DNA of 64,000 nt from Paenibacillus radicibacter (GTDB lineage Bacteria; Bacillota; Bacilli; Paenibacillales; NBRC-103111): NCBI RefSeq assembly GCF_024721995.1, contig NZ_JANQBC010000016.1, positions 1 through 64,000 on the forward strand, given 5' to 3'. The notes beneath the pieces were generated by a model. The model did no database searches. It was given only the letters and a program-made list of their open reading frames with translations, and was not told the DNA's origin. Both the position numbers and the translations under genes were made by a program. Numbering within the stretch: the first letter of the stretch is position 1; the number at the start of each line of letters is the position of its first letter. This document shows positions 41,945-51,113 of this stretch, one piece after another.

Positions 41945-42598
41945 TTAACTCATTACATGATGAATGAACTTCTCTAGCGCCGTGGTATCACGAATGTTCT
42001 TATTGCACTCCTGACTATCCATACACAAGTAGTTACCAACTGCCTTGTAGTAATCGGATGTAGCATTAATAGGTCGTTTCTTCGTAATGGCCGTGAAAAG
42101 TGCCAACTCCTCATAACGATTACACAGGAAACAGTAATTCTTCCTATTCGTAGGCGTAAATCTGCCCTCAAGCCCCACAATCTGCCCATCCATTGGATAC
42201 AGAATAAATAGTTTATTGGTTCCAATATCATTCCAGCCTAGATACGTCACGAAGCGATGGTCGATTGTTGCTAGATCAGGCATTCTTAACTTCTTATTTT
42301 TCGGAAAAAGCTTCTGGATCTGCTTCGGCGTTACAGTTGGGAATTCCATCAGATACGGTTTTAACGCGAACAGATATTGATCGAAATCATGAACAGTTTG
42401 CAATACGGATATCGGTTCCAGCAGCTTCTTCTGCTCCTCAGTAGCATTTGGAAACAATCCAATGATCTTGGATTCAGAATCCCCTCGTAATGCTTGAACA
42501 ATCTTCTGATCCGCAACTGTTCTGATCGTTTGTAGCAGAATTTCGCTTTGCTTCTTAATAAAATTATATTGGTGGTTTCTAATAAATGGTATACACAT
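41945..42598 (-). CDS. FusB-family EF-G-binding protein, 217 aa
   Basis: This family binds elongation factor G and releases it from ribosomes stalled by fusidic acid; chromosomal relatives are widespread in Bacillales. The N-terminal helical domain starts PFIRNHQYNFIKKQSEILL. The C-terminal treble-clef zinc-binding domain has CFLCNRYEELALFTA and YLCMDSQECNKNIRDTTALEKFI, giving the four Cys ligands. The length agrees with FusB/FusC. ATG at 42598 follows AAGGAG. Monocistronic, with a strong terminator at 41886-41937. Whether it gives resistance here cannot be told from sequence. Confidence 0.85.
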   Translation of the reverse strand: MCIPFIRNHQYNFIKKQSEILLQTIRTVADQKIVQALRGDSESKIIGLFPNATEEQKKLLEPISVLQTVHDFDQYLFALKPYLMEFPTVTPKQIQKLFPKNKKLRMPDLATIDHRFVTYLGWNDIGTNKLFILYPMDGQIVGLEGRFTPTNRKNYCFLCNRYEELALFTAITKKRPINATSDYYKAVGNYLCMDSQECNKNIRDTTALEKFIHHVMS

Positions 42599-42924
42599 CT
42601 TGGCCAGCTCCTTAATGGTTGAATAAACTCCACTTAAGTTGCAAAGCCCATCTATTTAGAAACGAACGTATGCTATTGTAGGCGATATATATCATATATC
42701 CATCTCGCCCATGCAAAGTATCGCCGCTAAATCAGGCTTTGCATGAACTTGTGCCAATCCGGCAATCGCGAATTGCCATTGTTACCAACTCCTTGAGTAA
42801 ACTGTACTGCTATTTTAATCCTATTTCCAATTAATCTCAATGTTTTAATTGTTTTTTATATACATTGTAAATTATTGGATATAAGATAAGAGGAAATCAG
42901 CAACCCGATTAGAAGGTTATAGCA
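42599..42924. other. 326-bp divergent intergenic region
   Basis: No gene is seen. AT-rich stretches (around 42680-42700 and 42850-42890) could hold promoters of the fusB-like gene and of the divergent membrane protein gene; no box is convincing. Confidence 0.5.
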
Positions 42925-43374
42925 ATGGAGTCTCAGCCATACGCATTTATGTATAAAATCCTATGGACCTTCGGATTATTGGCTTTACTTATTGCCAATA
43001 CCTACTTTGAGAAAGAGATCGATCGAATTGCCAATACCATTTACAGCAAAGAAGGTTCATATTGGTATTATGCAACTGTACCCTGTTTACTCGGCATATA
43101 TCTTTCATTCCTTTTTATTAGAAAATGGACATGGCAACTCAATGTTCCTCTATTGTTAGGTGTATGTCTACCTTGCTTCCTACTCACTTTCTACTCCCCA
43201 TTAGCCTACACAATCGCTAGACTCACAGCCACATCAACTACATATACAATCCCGATTCCATTATGGTTATATCAATTAAACTCACTTCATGTCTTTTCAT
43301 TCGTTTGCGGTTTCACTCTCATGATGAGTTTGTTCGGGGGTAAATCAGCTCCACATTCTCATAACGTCAACTAG
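42925..43374 (+). CDS. small membrane protein, about four TM segments, 149 aa
   Basis: Unrecognised. Hydrophobic helices are predicted near residues 10-26 (ILWTFGLLALLIANTYF), 47-66 (YYATVPCLLGIYLSFLFI), 70-92 (WQLNVPLLLGVCLPCFLLTFY) and 118-142 (LNSLHVFSFVCGFTLMMSLF). The C-terminal tail is His/Ser-rich (APHSHN). ATG at 42925 has AGAAGG eight bases upstream. Its 3' end overlaps the convergent phosphatase gene by 30 bases. Confidence 0.7.
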   Translation: MESQPYAFMYKILWTFGLLALLIANTYFEKEIDRIANTIYSKEGSYWYYATVPCLLGIYLSFLFIRKWTWQLNVPLLLGVCLPCFLLTFYSPLAYTIARLTATSTTYTIPIPLWLYQLNSLHVFSFVCGFTLMMSLFGGKSAPHSHNVN

Positions 43375-43911
43375 CTCTTGACCTACAAACTCCATTCGGT
43401 ATACATCTGGCTTCGTGGTATGTAGTAGGAAGTTCAAGTCGTACCGATCATCATAATAATTCATCATTAAGGTCATTACAGCCCCGTGTGTGCCAATTGC
43501 GACTTTCTTCCCTTGATATTGTGTCAACAATTGTTGCAACTCTGCTACTGCCCGCTTCTGGCACGTTGCATTCGACTCAGCGCCTTCAAGTGCATAGTCA
43601 GGTTCGGCAAAGGATCTCTCCACTATGGGCATGAGCTCTGAATCTGGCAATCGGAAATTTTCTGCGAAAAATACTCTTTCCTTCAAATCTTCTATACCAA
43701 TCACTTCTTTACTAGAATGCTTAGCTAACTCTTCAATAGTCAGGATTGCCCGTTTGTAGGGGCTGGATACGAATACATCGATTCCCTCCGATACTAGCAG
43801 CTCCGTTATTCGTGCCGAATCTTCCATTCCTCGCTCCGTAAGTTCTCTTACGCGCTCATCCCCAACCTTCGGTGATTCACCATGTCTAATCATGTAGATG
43901 TACGTTCTCAT
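43345..43911 (-). CDS. histidine phosphatase (phosphoglycerate-mutase-like), 188 aa
   Basis: It belongs to the branch of the histidine phosphatase superfamily with the RHG motif YMIRHGES near the N terminus and a second His in IGTHGAVMTLMM near residue 140; both catalytic His are present. ISSPYKRA-like context (FVSSPYKRAILTIEELA) is also typical. The substrate is unknown. The start is taken at 43911 (MRTYIYMIRHG), after GGAGGG; the ATG at 43935 lies upstream of that site. Convergent with the membrane protein gene, overlapping it slightly. Confidence 0.9.
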   Translation of the reverse strand: MRTYIYMIRHGESPKVGDERVRELTERGMEDSARITELLVSEGIDVFVSSPYKRAILTIEELAKHSSKEVIGIEDLKERVFFAENFRLPDSELMPIVERSFAEPDYALEGAESNATCQKRAVAELQQLLTQYQGKKVAIGTHGAVMTLMMNYYDDRYDLNFLLHTTKPDVYRMEFVGQELVDVMRMWS

Positions 43912-43963
43912 ATTTGCCCTCCAGGATAAAATCATTACTTCATTTAATCACATTTCTTCTCAT

Positions 43964-43999
43964 AAAAAAATCCCCAACGATCTACTCGTCAGGGATTTC
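43964..43999 (-). terminator. terminator downstream of the siderophore-protein remnant
   Basis: AAATCCCC-AACGA / TCGT-CA-GGGATTT (43967-43999), followed on the minus strand by a U7 run. It is probably the original terminator of the truncated transporter gene. Confidence 0.75.
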
Positions 44000-44024
44000 A
44001 TTCATGCATTGCACGTTAAAATTC

Positions 44025-44232
44025 TTATTTCATACCTGCTTCAATTTCTTTGATCATTGCAGGAACAGAGATCAATCCGCCGCCTGATAGGTACCAGAAG
44101 TCAGCATCTAGATATAGGATATGACCGTCTTTGAAAGCATTTGTTTTCTTAACAAGGTCCGTCTCGATAATCGCCTTCGCAGAGGATTTACCATCAACAG
44201 CCGCTGCAAAGGCGCTTTCTTTAGGGCTTATT
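44025..44232 (-). pseudogene. 3' fragment of a siderophore-binding lipoprotein gene
   Basis: The frame encodes SPKESAFAAAVDGKSSAK..., then TNAFKDGHILYLDADFWYL, SGGGLISVPAMIKEIEAGMK and a stop. This is the C-terminal end of iron-siderophore ABC substrate-binding proteins of the YclQ/FatB type, which share the 'YLSGGGLISV' block. The first three quarters of the gene are missing. It begins about 20 bases after the stop of the adjacent subtilase fragment, so both were joined by one rearrangement. Confidence 0.75.
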
Positions 44233-44253
44233 ACCTCTTACAATCGTACAAAC

Positions 44254-44836
44254 CTATTTCTTCAACCATAATGCTGGGACATTTGCTGGTTCCCAGCCTG
44301 TTAGCGAAGTATGTGCTTGAAGGCACTGATACGTTGATCCACCATAAGACACAAGATCTCCGACCTTATATGCTACGCCCGGAGCCCATGGCGTGTTCGG
44401 ATTCGGTGTCGTCGTATCGTTATTCGTCGTTACGCTTACATCATTACTTGCTGCGGAACGATTTCCTGCAGCGTCTTTCGCTTTTACTGTGAACGTATAC
44501 GCTGTATTCGGAGTCAAGCCAGAGACAGTTGCCGACGTCGACGTAACCGTCACGACTAAGGAATTGCCTTGGTATACTTCATATCCTGTGACGCCTACAT
44601 TGTCCGTCGAAGCACTCCAGCTAAGCGATACGCTTGTGTTTGTTTTGCCTGTGGAAGTTAAATTGCTAAGTACGCTCGGTGCTTGCGTATCAGCACCTCC
44701 ACCTCCGTTTGCCGCCTGTACAGCAGCATAAGCATCAACAATACCAGATCCATATTCATATGTGCTTCCAGCAGGTTGTGCTGTAGATTTAAGTATGCTT
44801 TCGACTTGAGCAGGTGTAAGGCTTGGCTTAACCTCT
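44254..44836 (-). pseudogene. 3' fragment of a secreted subtilase with FnIII and chitin-binding modules
   Basis: The frame is open from the rlmI end. KPSLTPAQVESILKSTAQP...GSGIVDAYAAVQAANGGGG is the last helix of a subtilisin-like (S8) domain. A fibronectin type III domain follows (APSVLSNLTSTGK...VSLSWSAS...YTFTVKAKDAAGN), then a CBM5/12 chitin-binding module (WAPGVAYKVGDLVSYGGSTYQCLQAH...WEPANVPALW). The catalytic core and signal peptide are absent, so it is dead. The rlmI stop codon lies inside the fragment. Confidence 0.8.
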
Positions 44837-46195
44837 GCTGCGTACCTCGAATATCGCGAACTTCAAATAGTTGCCTTCATCAACACCCAGAATTCTCGGG
44901 TGATCCTTGCCTGCTGCACGAAACTCGACTAAACGTAGCACTTTACGAGCATCAGCAGCCGCTTTATGAATCGTCTCTAAGAACAATTCTGGTTTCATGT
45001 GATAGGAGCAGCTTGCTGTAACTAAGTAACCACCTTCATTTACTAGCTTCATACCGTGCAAGTTAATGTCTTTGTAGCCTCTGCAAGCACCTTCTACCGC
45101 ACCTTTGGTCTTCGCAAATGCTGGCGGATCAAGGATGACTACGTCCCATGTACGTCCACCTTTAGCAAGTGGCTTGGAAGTGTCGACCTTACTATCTGCT
45201 GCTTGTGACCATTGTTTACGCTGCTCCAGCCCCTTAGAGTGCTCACGCAGATAGTCGAAAGCATCTGCAACCACGAACTCCACACGATCCTCAAAACCAT
45301 TCAAAGCCACATTACGACGCGCACTCTCAATTGCATGCTCGGAAATATCGAGGCAAGTCACTTTCTTCGCACCTGTCTGACAAGCATTCAGTGTAAAGGA
45401 ACCCGTATGTGAGAAGCACTCCAGAACTGTTGCTCCATCCCATAGTGGGAACGTCACGACTTTGCCATTCGGATTTACTGGAAGCATCGTGAGCTCACCA
45501 TCTTGTTCCACTTCTTTCACTTCAATGCCGCTCTGCTTACCCCAGCCTGTCATTAGTGGTGCGATCGCTGCGCGATTCTCACGTTGATCGAAGAAATAAC
45601 CTGTCTTCTGACCTTCTTCAATATCAACTTCGATAATAAGGTCGTTCTCTGTCACTTGAACATGACGCGGGCACTCTCCATAAAGTAGACCCTTCACTTC
45701 CTCAAGACCTTCCAGACGACGGATGCTCACATCACTGCGTTCATAGATGCCTTTAGGCTGGAACACTTCAACTAAAGCTTGTACGATCTGATCGCGTCGA
45801 ACGTCCATACCTAGTGTTAAGATTTGGACTACTAACACATCGCCAAAGCGATCCACGATCAAGCCCGGTAAGAAGTCAGATTCTCCGTAAACGAGACGAC
45901 ACGCATCTGCACCAGGTACAAAGCGCTCACGGTGTTCCTTGCAACGCTCAAAACGCTCCACGAAAAATTCCACGCTTGTATCTTCAAGCTCTTCATATGC
46001 CATCACACGAACCGTGATTTGTGACTTTGGATTGTAATAACCAGCCGCTAGAAACATGCCTACATGGTTGCGAATCGCAACGATTGACCCGGGTAGTGGC
46101 TCCCCTTCTACACGCTCAATTTCCGATGCGAACACCCAAGGATGTGCGCCTTCAATACGCGGCTTTCTCTTTTTATGTAGCACTACTGCTGTCAT
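44828..46195 (-). CDS. rlmI: class I rRNA methyltransferase RlmI-like, 455 aa
   Basis: This is a predicted 23S rRNA cytosine-C5 methyltransferase (C1962 in E. coli). The N-terminal PUA domain (VVLHKKRKPRIEGAHPWVFASEI) and an EEHEA-like segment are followed by the Rossmann domain: VLECFSHTGSFTLNA (SAM), VTCLDISEHAIESARRN, then DVVILDPPAFAK and TASCSYHMKPELF. It is longer than the E. coli enzyme by about 60 residues, with extra sequence at 220-250 and at 310-335. Its stop codon falls at a rearrangement junction with the subtilase remnant, but the C terminus IFEVRSRG is normal for the family, so function should be kept. Confidence 0.92.
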   Translation of the reverse strand: MTAVVLHKKRKPRIEGAHPWVFASEIERVEGEPLPGSIVAIRNHVGMFLAAGYYNPKSQITVRVMAYEELEDTSVEFFVERFERCKEHRERFVPGADACRLVYGESDFLPGLIVDRFGDVLVVQILTLGMDVRRDQIVQALVEVFQPKGIYERSDVSIRRLEGLEEVKGLLYGECPRHVQVTENDLIIEVDIEEGQKTGYFFDQRENRAAIAPLMTGWGKQSGIEVKEVEQDGELTMLPVNPNGKVVTFPLWDGATVLECFSHTGSFTLNACQTGAKKVTCLDISEHAIESARRNVALNGFEDRVEFVVADAFDYLREHSKGLEQRKQWSQAADSKVDTSKPLAKGGRTWDVVILDPPAFAKTKGAVEGACRGYKDINLHGMKLVNEGGYLVTASCSYHMKPELFLETIHKAAADARKVLRLVEFRAAGKDHPRILGVDEGNYLKFAIFEVRSRG

Positions 46196-46316
46196 AATGT
46201 AGCCTCCTTCAATTCGATTTCAATTACGTATATTTCATTTACAAAAAAGGTTGGTCATGACCCACCAGATTGTCTCATATATTGTTAGGACAAGACCGTT
46301 ACTTGGAGGTTTTTAA

Positions 46317-47306
46317 GTGATTCATTCTATCCTAGTTCCTTTATTCGCCGGTATGGCGATGTTTCTATTCGGTATGAAGACGATGGAGTGGGCTTTGCAC
46401 AACTGGGCTGGCCCCTCGCTAGAGAGATGGCTGACAACACTTACCCGTACACCGCTGCGCGGCATGTTTACAGGTACAGTGCTCACAGCTCTGCTCCAGA
46501 GTTCATCTGCCATTACGGTTATTGTCATTGGACTTGTCAATGCCCGTATTCTGCGCTTCTCCCAGACCGTTGGGATCATCCTCGGTACGAATATTGGTGC
46601 ATGTCTGACGACCGAACTCATTGGCGCAAGCTTAGGCAAGATCGGACTTCCACTGCTGATCGTCTCGGCAAGCATATGGCTCGCGACATGGCTGATGCAT
46701 TCCATGAATGCAAATTCCACAGATCAAGAATCTACCGATCCCACTGTAAAAATAAAATGGTTGCACCCTGTACGCTGCGCTTCTGGGGCAATAGCGGGCT
46801 TCGCCCTTGTTCTACTCGGTATTCAGATCATGCAAAGCATCGGACCTGCCTTGCAAGCTCATGGACTGTTCACGTGGTTCATCGAACATGCCTCTGAATC
46901 CCTTGGTTGGGCGCTATTAGCGGGCGCATGTGTAACTGCACTCGTACACTCGTCAGCCGCTGTGATCGCCATAGCGATGAGCCTTGCTGCCGCACACAGC
47001 TTATCGCCCGAACTTGGTATTGCCGTTACGCTTGGTGCGAACATCGGTACCTGTGTCACTGCTTGGATGGCATCCATCGGCGGTACACGTGCGAGCACTT
47101 TTGTCGCGTGGACGCATATTGGTCTGAACCTCGTCGGTGCGTTACTATTTTTCCCATTTGTATCCGAATTAGCGCAAGCTGCTGCAACTTTCTCTCACGA
47201 GCCCGCTGTGCAGATTGCAAGAGCCCAGACAATCTTCAATGTGCTCTGTTCGCTCATAGCGCTGCCGCTCTGTTATGTCAAATGGCGAAAACCATCCAAA
47301 CTCTAG
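46317..47306 (+). CDS. Na/Pi cotransporter family protein, 329 aa
   Basis: This is a sodium-phosphate cotransporter (PF02690-type) with the two characteristic inverted repeats. Each contains a QSSS/HSSA motif followed by a glycine-rich TNIG block: ALLQSSSAITVIVIGLVNA...LGTNIGACLTT (about 60-105), and ALVHSSAAVIAIAMSLA...LGANIGTCVTAW (about 210-255). Around eight membrane segments. It lacks the C-terminal PhoU-like domain found in longer members. GTG at 46317 has GGAGG seven bases upstream. Divergent from rlmI. Confidence 0.9.
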   Translation: MIHSILVPLFAGMAMFLFGMKTMEWALHNWAGPSLERWLTTLTRTPLRGMFTGTVLTALLQSSSAITVIVIGLVNARILRFSQTVGIILGTNIGACLTTELIGASLGKIGLPLLIVSASIWLATWLMHSMNANSTDQESTDPTVKIKWLHPVRCASGAIAGFALVLLGIQIMQSIGPALQAHGLFTWFIEHASESLGWALLAGACVTALVHSSAAVIAIAMSLAAAHSLSPELGIAVTLGANIGTCVTAWMASIGGTRASTFVAWTHIGLNLVGALLFFPFVSELAQAAATFSHEPAVQIARAQTIFNVLCSLIALPLCYVKWRKPSKL

Positions 47307-47336
47307 AGTTTCAGTCAACGGTTAACGTCAAGTTTC

Positions 47337-47774
47337 CTATTCGACTACAATTCCAAGCTTCTCTAAGCCAAGACGCAATACGGAATCGTTATTATCGTAT
47401 CCTGCACCAAGTTGTTCACGCCATGCATCCATCGGTGCAAGCCAGTGCACTTCACCAATCTCTTCAATCTGCGCTTTCGTATCGCCGCTGATCGCCTCTA
47501 GTAGGTAATAATGAACTTCTTTGTCCACGTCACCTTTTTCATGGTGTGAAAACTGGTACTTGATCATTTCTAAGAAATCGCGAATTTCGCTTGTGATCCC
47601 TGTTTCTTCCCAAATCTCACGAATCGCTGTTTGTTCGATCGTCTCGCCTGGCTCCATTTTCCCCTTGGCCAATGTCATCTTGCCGAAGCGGTCTTTAATC
47701 ATCTGGATTTGTAATTCACCATTCACCTTGCGGTACACGACACCGCCTGCTGAAATTTCAAGCATTACGTTCAC
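47337..47774 (-). CDS. Nudix hydrolase, 145 aa
   Basis: Nudix box GKMEPGETIEQTAIREIWEETG (residues about 38-59) is complete, and ISAGGVVYRKVNGELQIQMIKDR is the usual leading strand pair. The lysine-rich MTLAKGKMEPGE is typical of diadenosine polyphosphate or diphosphoinositol type enzymes (MutT/AP4A-like), so an Ap4A-hydrolase role is possible. ATG at 47774 follows a GAGGTGAACGT context. A palindromic interspersed element lies just upstream. Confidence 0.92.
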   Translation of the reverse strand: MNVMLEISAGGVVYRKVNGELQIQMIKDRFGKMTLAKGKMEPGETIEQTAIREIWEETGITSEIRDFLEMIKYQFSHHEKGDVDKEVHYYLLEAISGDTKAQIEEIGEVHWLAPMDAWREQLGAGYDNNDSVLRLGLEKLGIVVE

Positions 47775-47793
47775 CTCTAGTTATAGGATAGGA

Positions 47794-47959
47794 GAGCATG
47801 TTCAAAAAGTTGGGTCACTGCAGAGAAATAAGCACTTCCGGTCGCTGTCTCAATCGTGAATTCTGAATTTATTTTATTGTATTTTCACGATTTCAAAGGC
47901 GAACGCTACGCTCCTGCAGTTGCTTTTTTCTCTTTCGTTTAACTTTTTGAACATGCTCT
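47794..47959. repeat. palindromic interspersed element, copy 1 (166 bp)
   Basis: Perfect 19-bp inverted ends AGAGCATGTTCAAAAAGTT (47794-47812) and its complement (47941-47959). The interior also folds (AATCGTGAATT with ATTTTCACGATT). Copies 2 and 3 are at 50181-50374 and 63098-63263. No coding capacity. It fits a MITE-like element or a large hairpin repeat. Confidence 0.85.
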
Positions 47960-47992
47960 TGTTTATAAAAACAATGTTCACTTCACCAACAA

Positions 47993-48036
47993 GAAAGGAT
48001 TTCACACTGCCAGATGGCGATGTGAAATCCTTTTTA
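47993..48036. terminator. terminator of mtaB
   Basis: A 12-bp stem AAAGGATTTCAC / GTGAAATCCTTT is followed by T5 on the plus strand. It lies about 20 bases after the mtaB stop; the minus-strand U tract is short. Confidence 0.75.
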
Positions 48037-48053
48037 ATATCAGGAATTAATGA

Positions 48054-49391
48054 CTAGTTACTTGCTGCTTTTGCAAGCTTTGCAACGCTAACTAGTTCAC
48101 CTTTACATTCGTTCACACCAGCAACTGTTAGCTTCACTTGGCATACATGACCGATCAGATCTTCACTGCCAGGGAATACGAGCTGGATGTAGTTATCGGT
48201 GTAACCCATCACAAGACCAGCTTCATCGCCTTTGTGTGCGCGCTCTGGAATAACTTCAAGCGTCTCACCAACGAACTTCTCTGCGTATGCAAGCTGCATT
48301 TGCTCCGATAAATCGATAAGCTGATGAACACGTTCATTCTTCACTTCTTCATCAATCTGATCTGTCATACGTGCAGCAGGCGTACCTGTACGCTGGGAGT
48401 AAGGGAAGACGTGCATTTCGGAGAAACGCATTTCCTTCATGAACTCGAAGCCCTCACGGAACATCTCGTCTGTTTCACCAGGGAAACCTACGATAATATC
48501 CGTTGTAATCGCCACATCTGGCATTGCTTTATGAATCGCTTTGATCTTGTTACCGAACTCTTCGGTTGTATATTTACGACGCATACGACCAAGAACCGTG
48601 TCATTGCCTGCTTGAAGCGGCACATGAAGATGACGGCACATTTTATCCGAACTAGCGAGTACTTCAAGTACTTCATCCGTAATTTGACTTGCTTCAATAG
48701 AAGAGATACGAATACGCTTAAGTCCCTCTACTTTATCGAGATCACGCAGTAATTTCGCCAAGGAATAACCCTCGATGTCCTCACCGTATCCACCTGTATG
48801 AATACCCGTAAGTACGATCTCTTGGTAACCGGCAGCAACGAGCATACGCGCTTGTTTAATTACACTTTCTGGCTCGCGAGAGCGCATAAGTCCACGGGAC
48901 CAAGGAATGATGCAGAACGTACAGAAGTTGTTACAACCCTCTTGAATTTTGAGGAATGCACGCGTACGATCTGCGAAATCTGGAACGTCTAATTCTTCGA
49001 ATTGACGCGTCTTCATGATGTTGCGAACCGCATTAATCGGCTCACGCTTGGATTTAATTTCATTCACATACGTCATGATCTTATCACGATCTTGTGTACC
49101 AATAACAAGGTCAACACCTGGAATCGCCAAGATTTCTGCAGGAGAAGTCTGCGCATAGCAGCCTGTTACAGCAATGATCGCATCTGGATTACGGCGAATT
49201 GCACGGCGAATCATCTGACGACTCTTCTTATCCCCTGTATTCGTTACGGTACATGTATTGATCACATACACATCCGCTGTTTGTTCAAAATCGACTTGTT
49301 CATAACCTTCGTGCTTAAACATTTGCCAAATGGCTTCTGTATCGTAAAAATTCACTTTACATCCGAGTGTGTGAAATCCTACTGTCGACAT
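48054..49391 (-). CDS. mtaB: tRNA t6A37 methylthiotransferase MtaB, 445 aa
   Basis: This radical-SAM enzyme adds a methylthio group to t6A37 of tRNAs reading ANN codons. The N-terminal UPF0004 domain has the first cluster ligands (FHTLGCKVN, INTCTVT, VTGCYAQ). The radical SAM motif C-x3-C-x2-C is CNNFCTFC, followed by IIPWSRG, and TTDIIVGFPGETDEMF, LHVFPYSQRTGTPAA are family blocks. The C-terminal TRAM domain follows. Length is standard. It starts three bases after the rsmE stop, which fits the conserved prmA-rsmE-mtaB order of Firmicutes. Confidence 0.96.
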   Translation of the reverse strand: MSTVGFHTLGCKVNFYDTEAIWQMFKHEGYEQVDFEQTADVYVINTCTVTNTGDKKSRQMIRRAIRRNPDAIIAVTGCYAQTSPAEILAIPGVDLVIGTQDRDKIMTYVNEIKSKREPINAVRNIMKTRQFEELDVPDFADRTRAFLKIQEGCNNFCTFCIIPWSRGLMRSREPESVIKQARMLVAAGYQEIVLTGIHTGGYGEDIEGYSLAKLLRDLDKVEGLKRIRISSIEASQITDEVLEVLASSDKMCRHLHVPLQAGNDTVLGRMRRKYTTEEFGNKIKAIHKAMPDVAITTDIIVGFPGETDEMFREGFEFMKEMRFSEMHVFPYSQRTGTPAARMTDQIDEEVKNERVHQLIDLSEQMQLAYAEKFVGETLEVIPERAHKGDEAGLVMGYTDNYIQLVFPGSEDLIGHVCQVKLTVAGVNECKGELVSVAKLAKAASN

Positions 49392-49394
49392 TCA

Positions 49395-50147
49395 TCAAAC
49401 CCCCATTTCTCCAGATTCATATAAAATACATGTTAAGCCGACCATTGCGGCAGTCTCTGTTCGTAAAATACGCTTACCAAGTGATACCGACATGCAGCCA
49501 TGCTGCTCAGCATCTGCAACCTCTGCTTCTGTAAAGCCGCCCTCAGGCCCGATCACAAGAAGCAATTTAGGCTTATCCGTTGCTTTAAGACTATTCTTGA
49601 CGAGCTCTCTAAAAGACAGTCCGCCTTCCTTCTCATAGCAAATCCATGCAGCATCATAATCTTTCATGCTCTGCATGAGGTTTTTCCAGCTTAACACCGA
49701 TTCTACACGTGGCACTCGATTGCGATGGGCTTGTTCAGCCGCTTCCTTCGCAATCTTATTCCAACGCTCACTGCGCTTCGCTTCTTTCTTGGCATCATAC
49801 TGTACAACAGTACGATCGGAGACGAACGGAATAAATCCGGCTGCGCCGATCTCTGTCCCTTTCTGAATGACAAGTTCCATCTTATCGCCTTTCGGCAAGC
49901 TTTGTGCAATCCAGACCTGCGCACTTGCTTCAGCTGTTAAAGGAAGCACCTCTACAATTTCAGCAGTAACGCTGCCTTTTTCAATTTCTACGATTCGAAC
50001 TTTCGCTTCACGATCCTCGCCATTCGAGCAAATACACTCATCGCCAACTTCTGCACGCATGACTCGTACCAGATGATGAGCATCATCACCTGTTATCGTG
50101 ACCGTTTGATCGTGAAATTGTTCATTAGGTATAAAATAACGCTGCAT
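49395..50147 (-). CDS. rsmE: 16S rRNA m3U1498 methyltransferase RsmE, 250 aa
   Basis: This is a SPOUT-class methyltransferase for U1498 of 16S rRNA. An N-terminal PUA-like domain (MQRYFIPNEQFHDQTVTITGDDAHHLVRVMR) precedes the knotted SPOUT core, with ALPK-like QSLPKGDKMELVIQKGTEIG, LLLVIGPEGGFTEAEV and LGKRILRTETAAM as SAM-binding blocks. ATG at 50147 has AGGTC-type weak ribosome sequence; the first residues agree with the family. It is upstream of mtaB. A palindromic interspersed element separates it from the M50 peptidase gene. Confidence 0.96.
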   Translation of the reverse strand: MQRYFIPNEQFHDQTVTITGDDAHHLVRVMRAEVGDECICSNGEDREAKVRIVEIEKGSVTAEIVEVLPLTAEASAQVWIAQSLPKGDKMELVIQKGTEIGAAGFIPFVSDRTVVQYDAKKEAKRSERWNKIAKEAAEQAHRNRVPRVESVLSWKNLMQSMKDYDAAWICYEKEGGLSFRELVKNSLKATDKPKLLLVIGPEGGFTEAEVADAEQHGCMSVSLGKRILRTETAAMVGLTCILYESGEMGV

Positions 50148-50180
50148 CTTTTGACCTCTACCTTTACTTTACTTAATAAA

Positions 50181-50374
50181 GTGTGCTCAAAATGTTGGGT
50201 CACTGCGAAGAATGAAAGTGTTTTAATGCTTACGTAGTGGCTTTCCAAGGAAAGCCTGTGAGTCTCAATCGTGAATTCTGAATTGATTTTCATGGTAATC
50301 TCACGATTTCAAAGGCGAACGCTTACGCTCCTCCAACACCCTCATTCCTCTTCGTTAACCTTTTTTGAACACAC
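50181..50374. repeat. palindromic interspersed element, copy 2 (194 bp)
   Basis: The ends are degenerate (GTGTGCTCAAAATGTT and AACCTTTTTTGAACACAC), but the interior hairpin AATCGTGA / TCACGATT and the segment CAAAGGCGAACGC match copy 1. It holds an extra nested hairpin GGCTTTCC-AA-GGAAAGCC. Confidence 0.8.
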
Positions 50375-50376
50375 CC

Positions 50377-51075
50377 CTATAGACCGAATAACGCTTTCGG
50401 AATTTGGATGTTGAACATCGGCTCTAATACGGAATAGAACACATCTAATATATCCCACTGTAAACTAAATATAGGTCCCAACGTCACATTATAAAGTGGT
50501 GGAATGAATACAGCCAGCAAAATAATGAAGAACATCCACTGCTCATAAGGACGAAGCTTCATGGAAATACGAAGCGGTAATGCATCAGATAAGATCCGAT
50601 AGCCATCAAGCGGCGGAATTGGAATCAAATTGAAAATAAACAGGAATAAATTCAGTTTTACCATATATCCAATAAATACTAACATCGCTTCCTGAGCGCC
50701 TGTTGACCAACCTGAGATCCAGCCCCACTTGACCATCATAAACAGGACTGCAAGCGTCACGAATGAAAGTATTAAGTTCGATACCGGTCCTGCGACAGAC
50801 ACGATAATCGACATCAAGCGCCGACGTTTAAATTTCGATGGATTAATGAGGACAGGCTTCGCCCAACCAATTCCAAATATCACGAAGAGGATCGTTCCAA
50901 ACACATCAAGGTGTGAACGTGGATTCAGTGTCACACGCCCCATACTCCTCGGAGTCGGATCACCAAATTTCGTTGCTGTATACGCATGTGCAAATTCATG
51001 AATACTGAAGGAAATCATCAGCACCAAGAGCACAAAGGGTATTCGTTCAATTGGAAAAGCCAAAAAACTACTCAA
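50377..51075 (-). CDS. site-2 protease family membrane metallopeptidase (M50), 232 aa
   Basis: This is an intramembrane zinc protease homologue of the YwhC-like group. The HExxH motif is HEFAH (FSIHEFAHAYTATKFGD, about residue 27), followed by RVTLNPRSHLD. The third metal ligand block N-x2-P-x2-P-L-DG is LIPIPPLDGYRI. About five membrane helices. It has no PDZ domain. The gene sits between prmA and rsmE, interrupting the usual adjacency. Targets of this subgroup are mostly unknown. Confidence 0.9.
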   Translation of the reverse strand: MSSFLAFPIERIPFVLLVLMISFSIHEFAHAYTATKFGDPTPRSMGRVTLNPRSHLDVFGTILFVIFGIGWAKPVLINPSKFKRRRLMSIIVSVAGPVSNLILSFVTLAVLFMMVKWGWISGWSTGAQEAMLVFIGYMVKLNLFLFIFNLIPIPPLDGYRILSDALPLRISMKLRPYEQWMFFIILLAVFIPPLYNVTLGPIFSLQWDILDVFYSVLEPMFNIQIPKALFGL

Positions 51076-51113
51076 ACCTTCACCACCTGAATCAATTTCA
51101 TCTTACATGTTAC

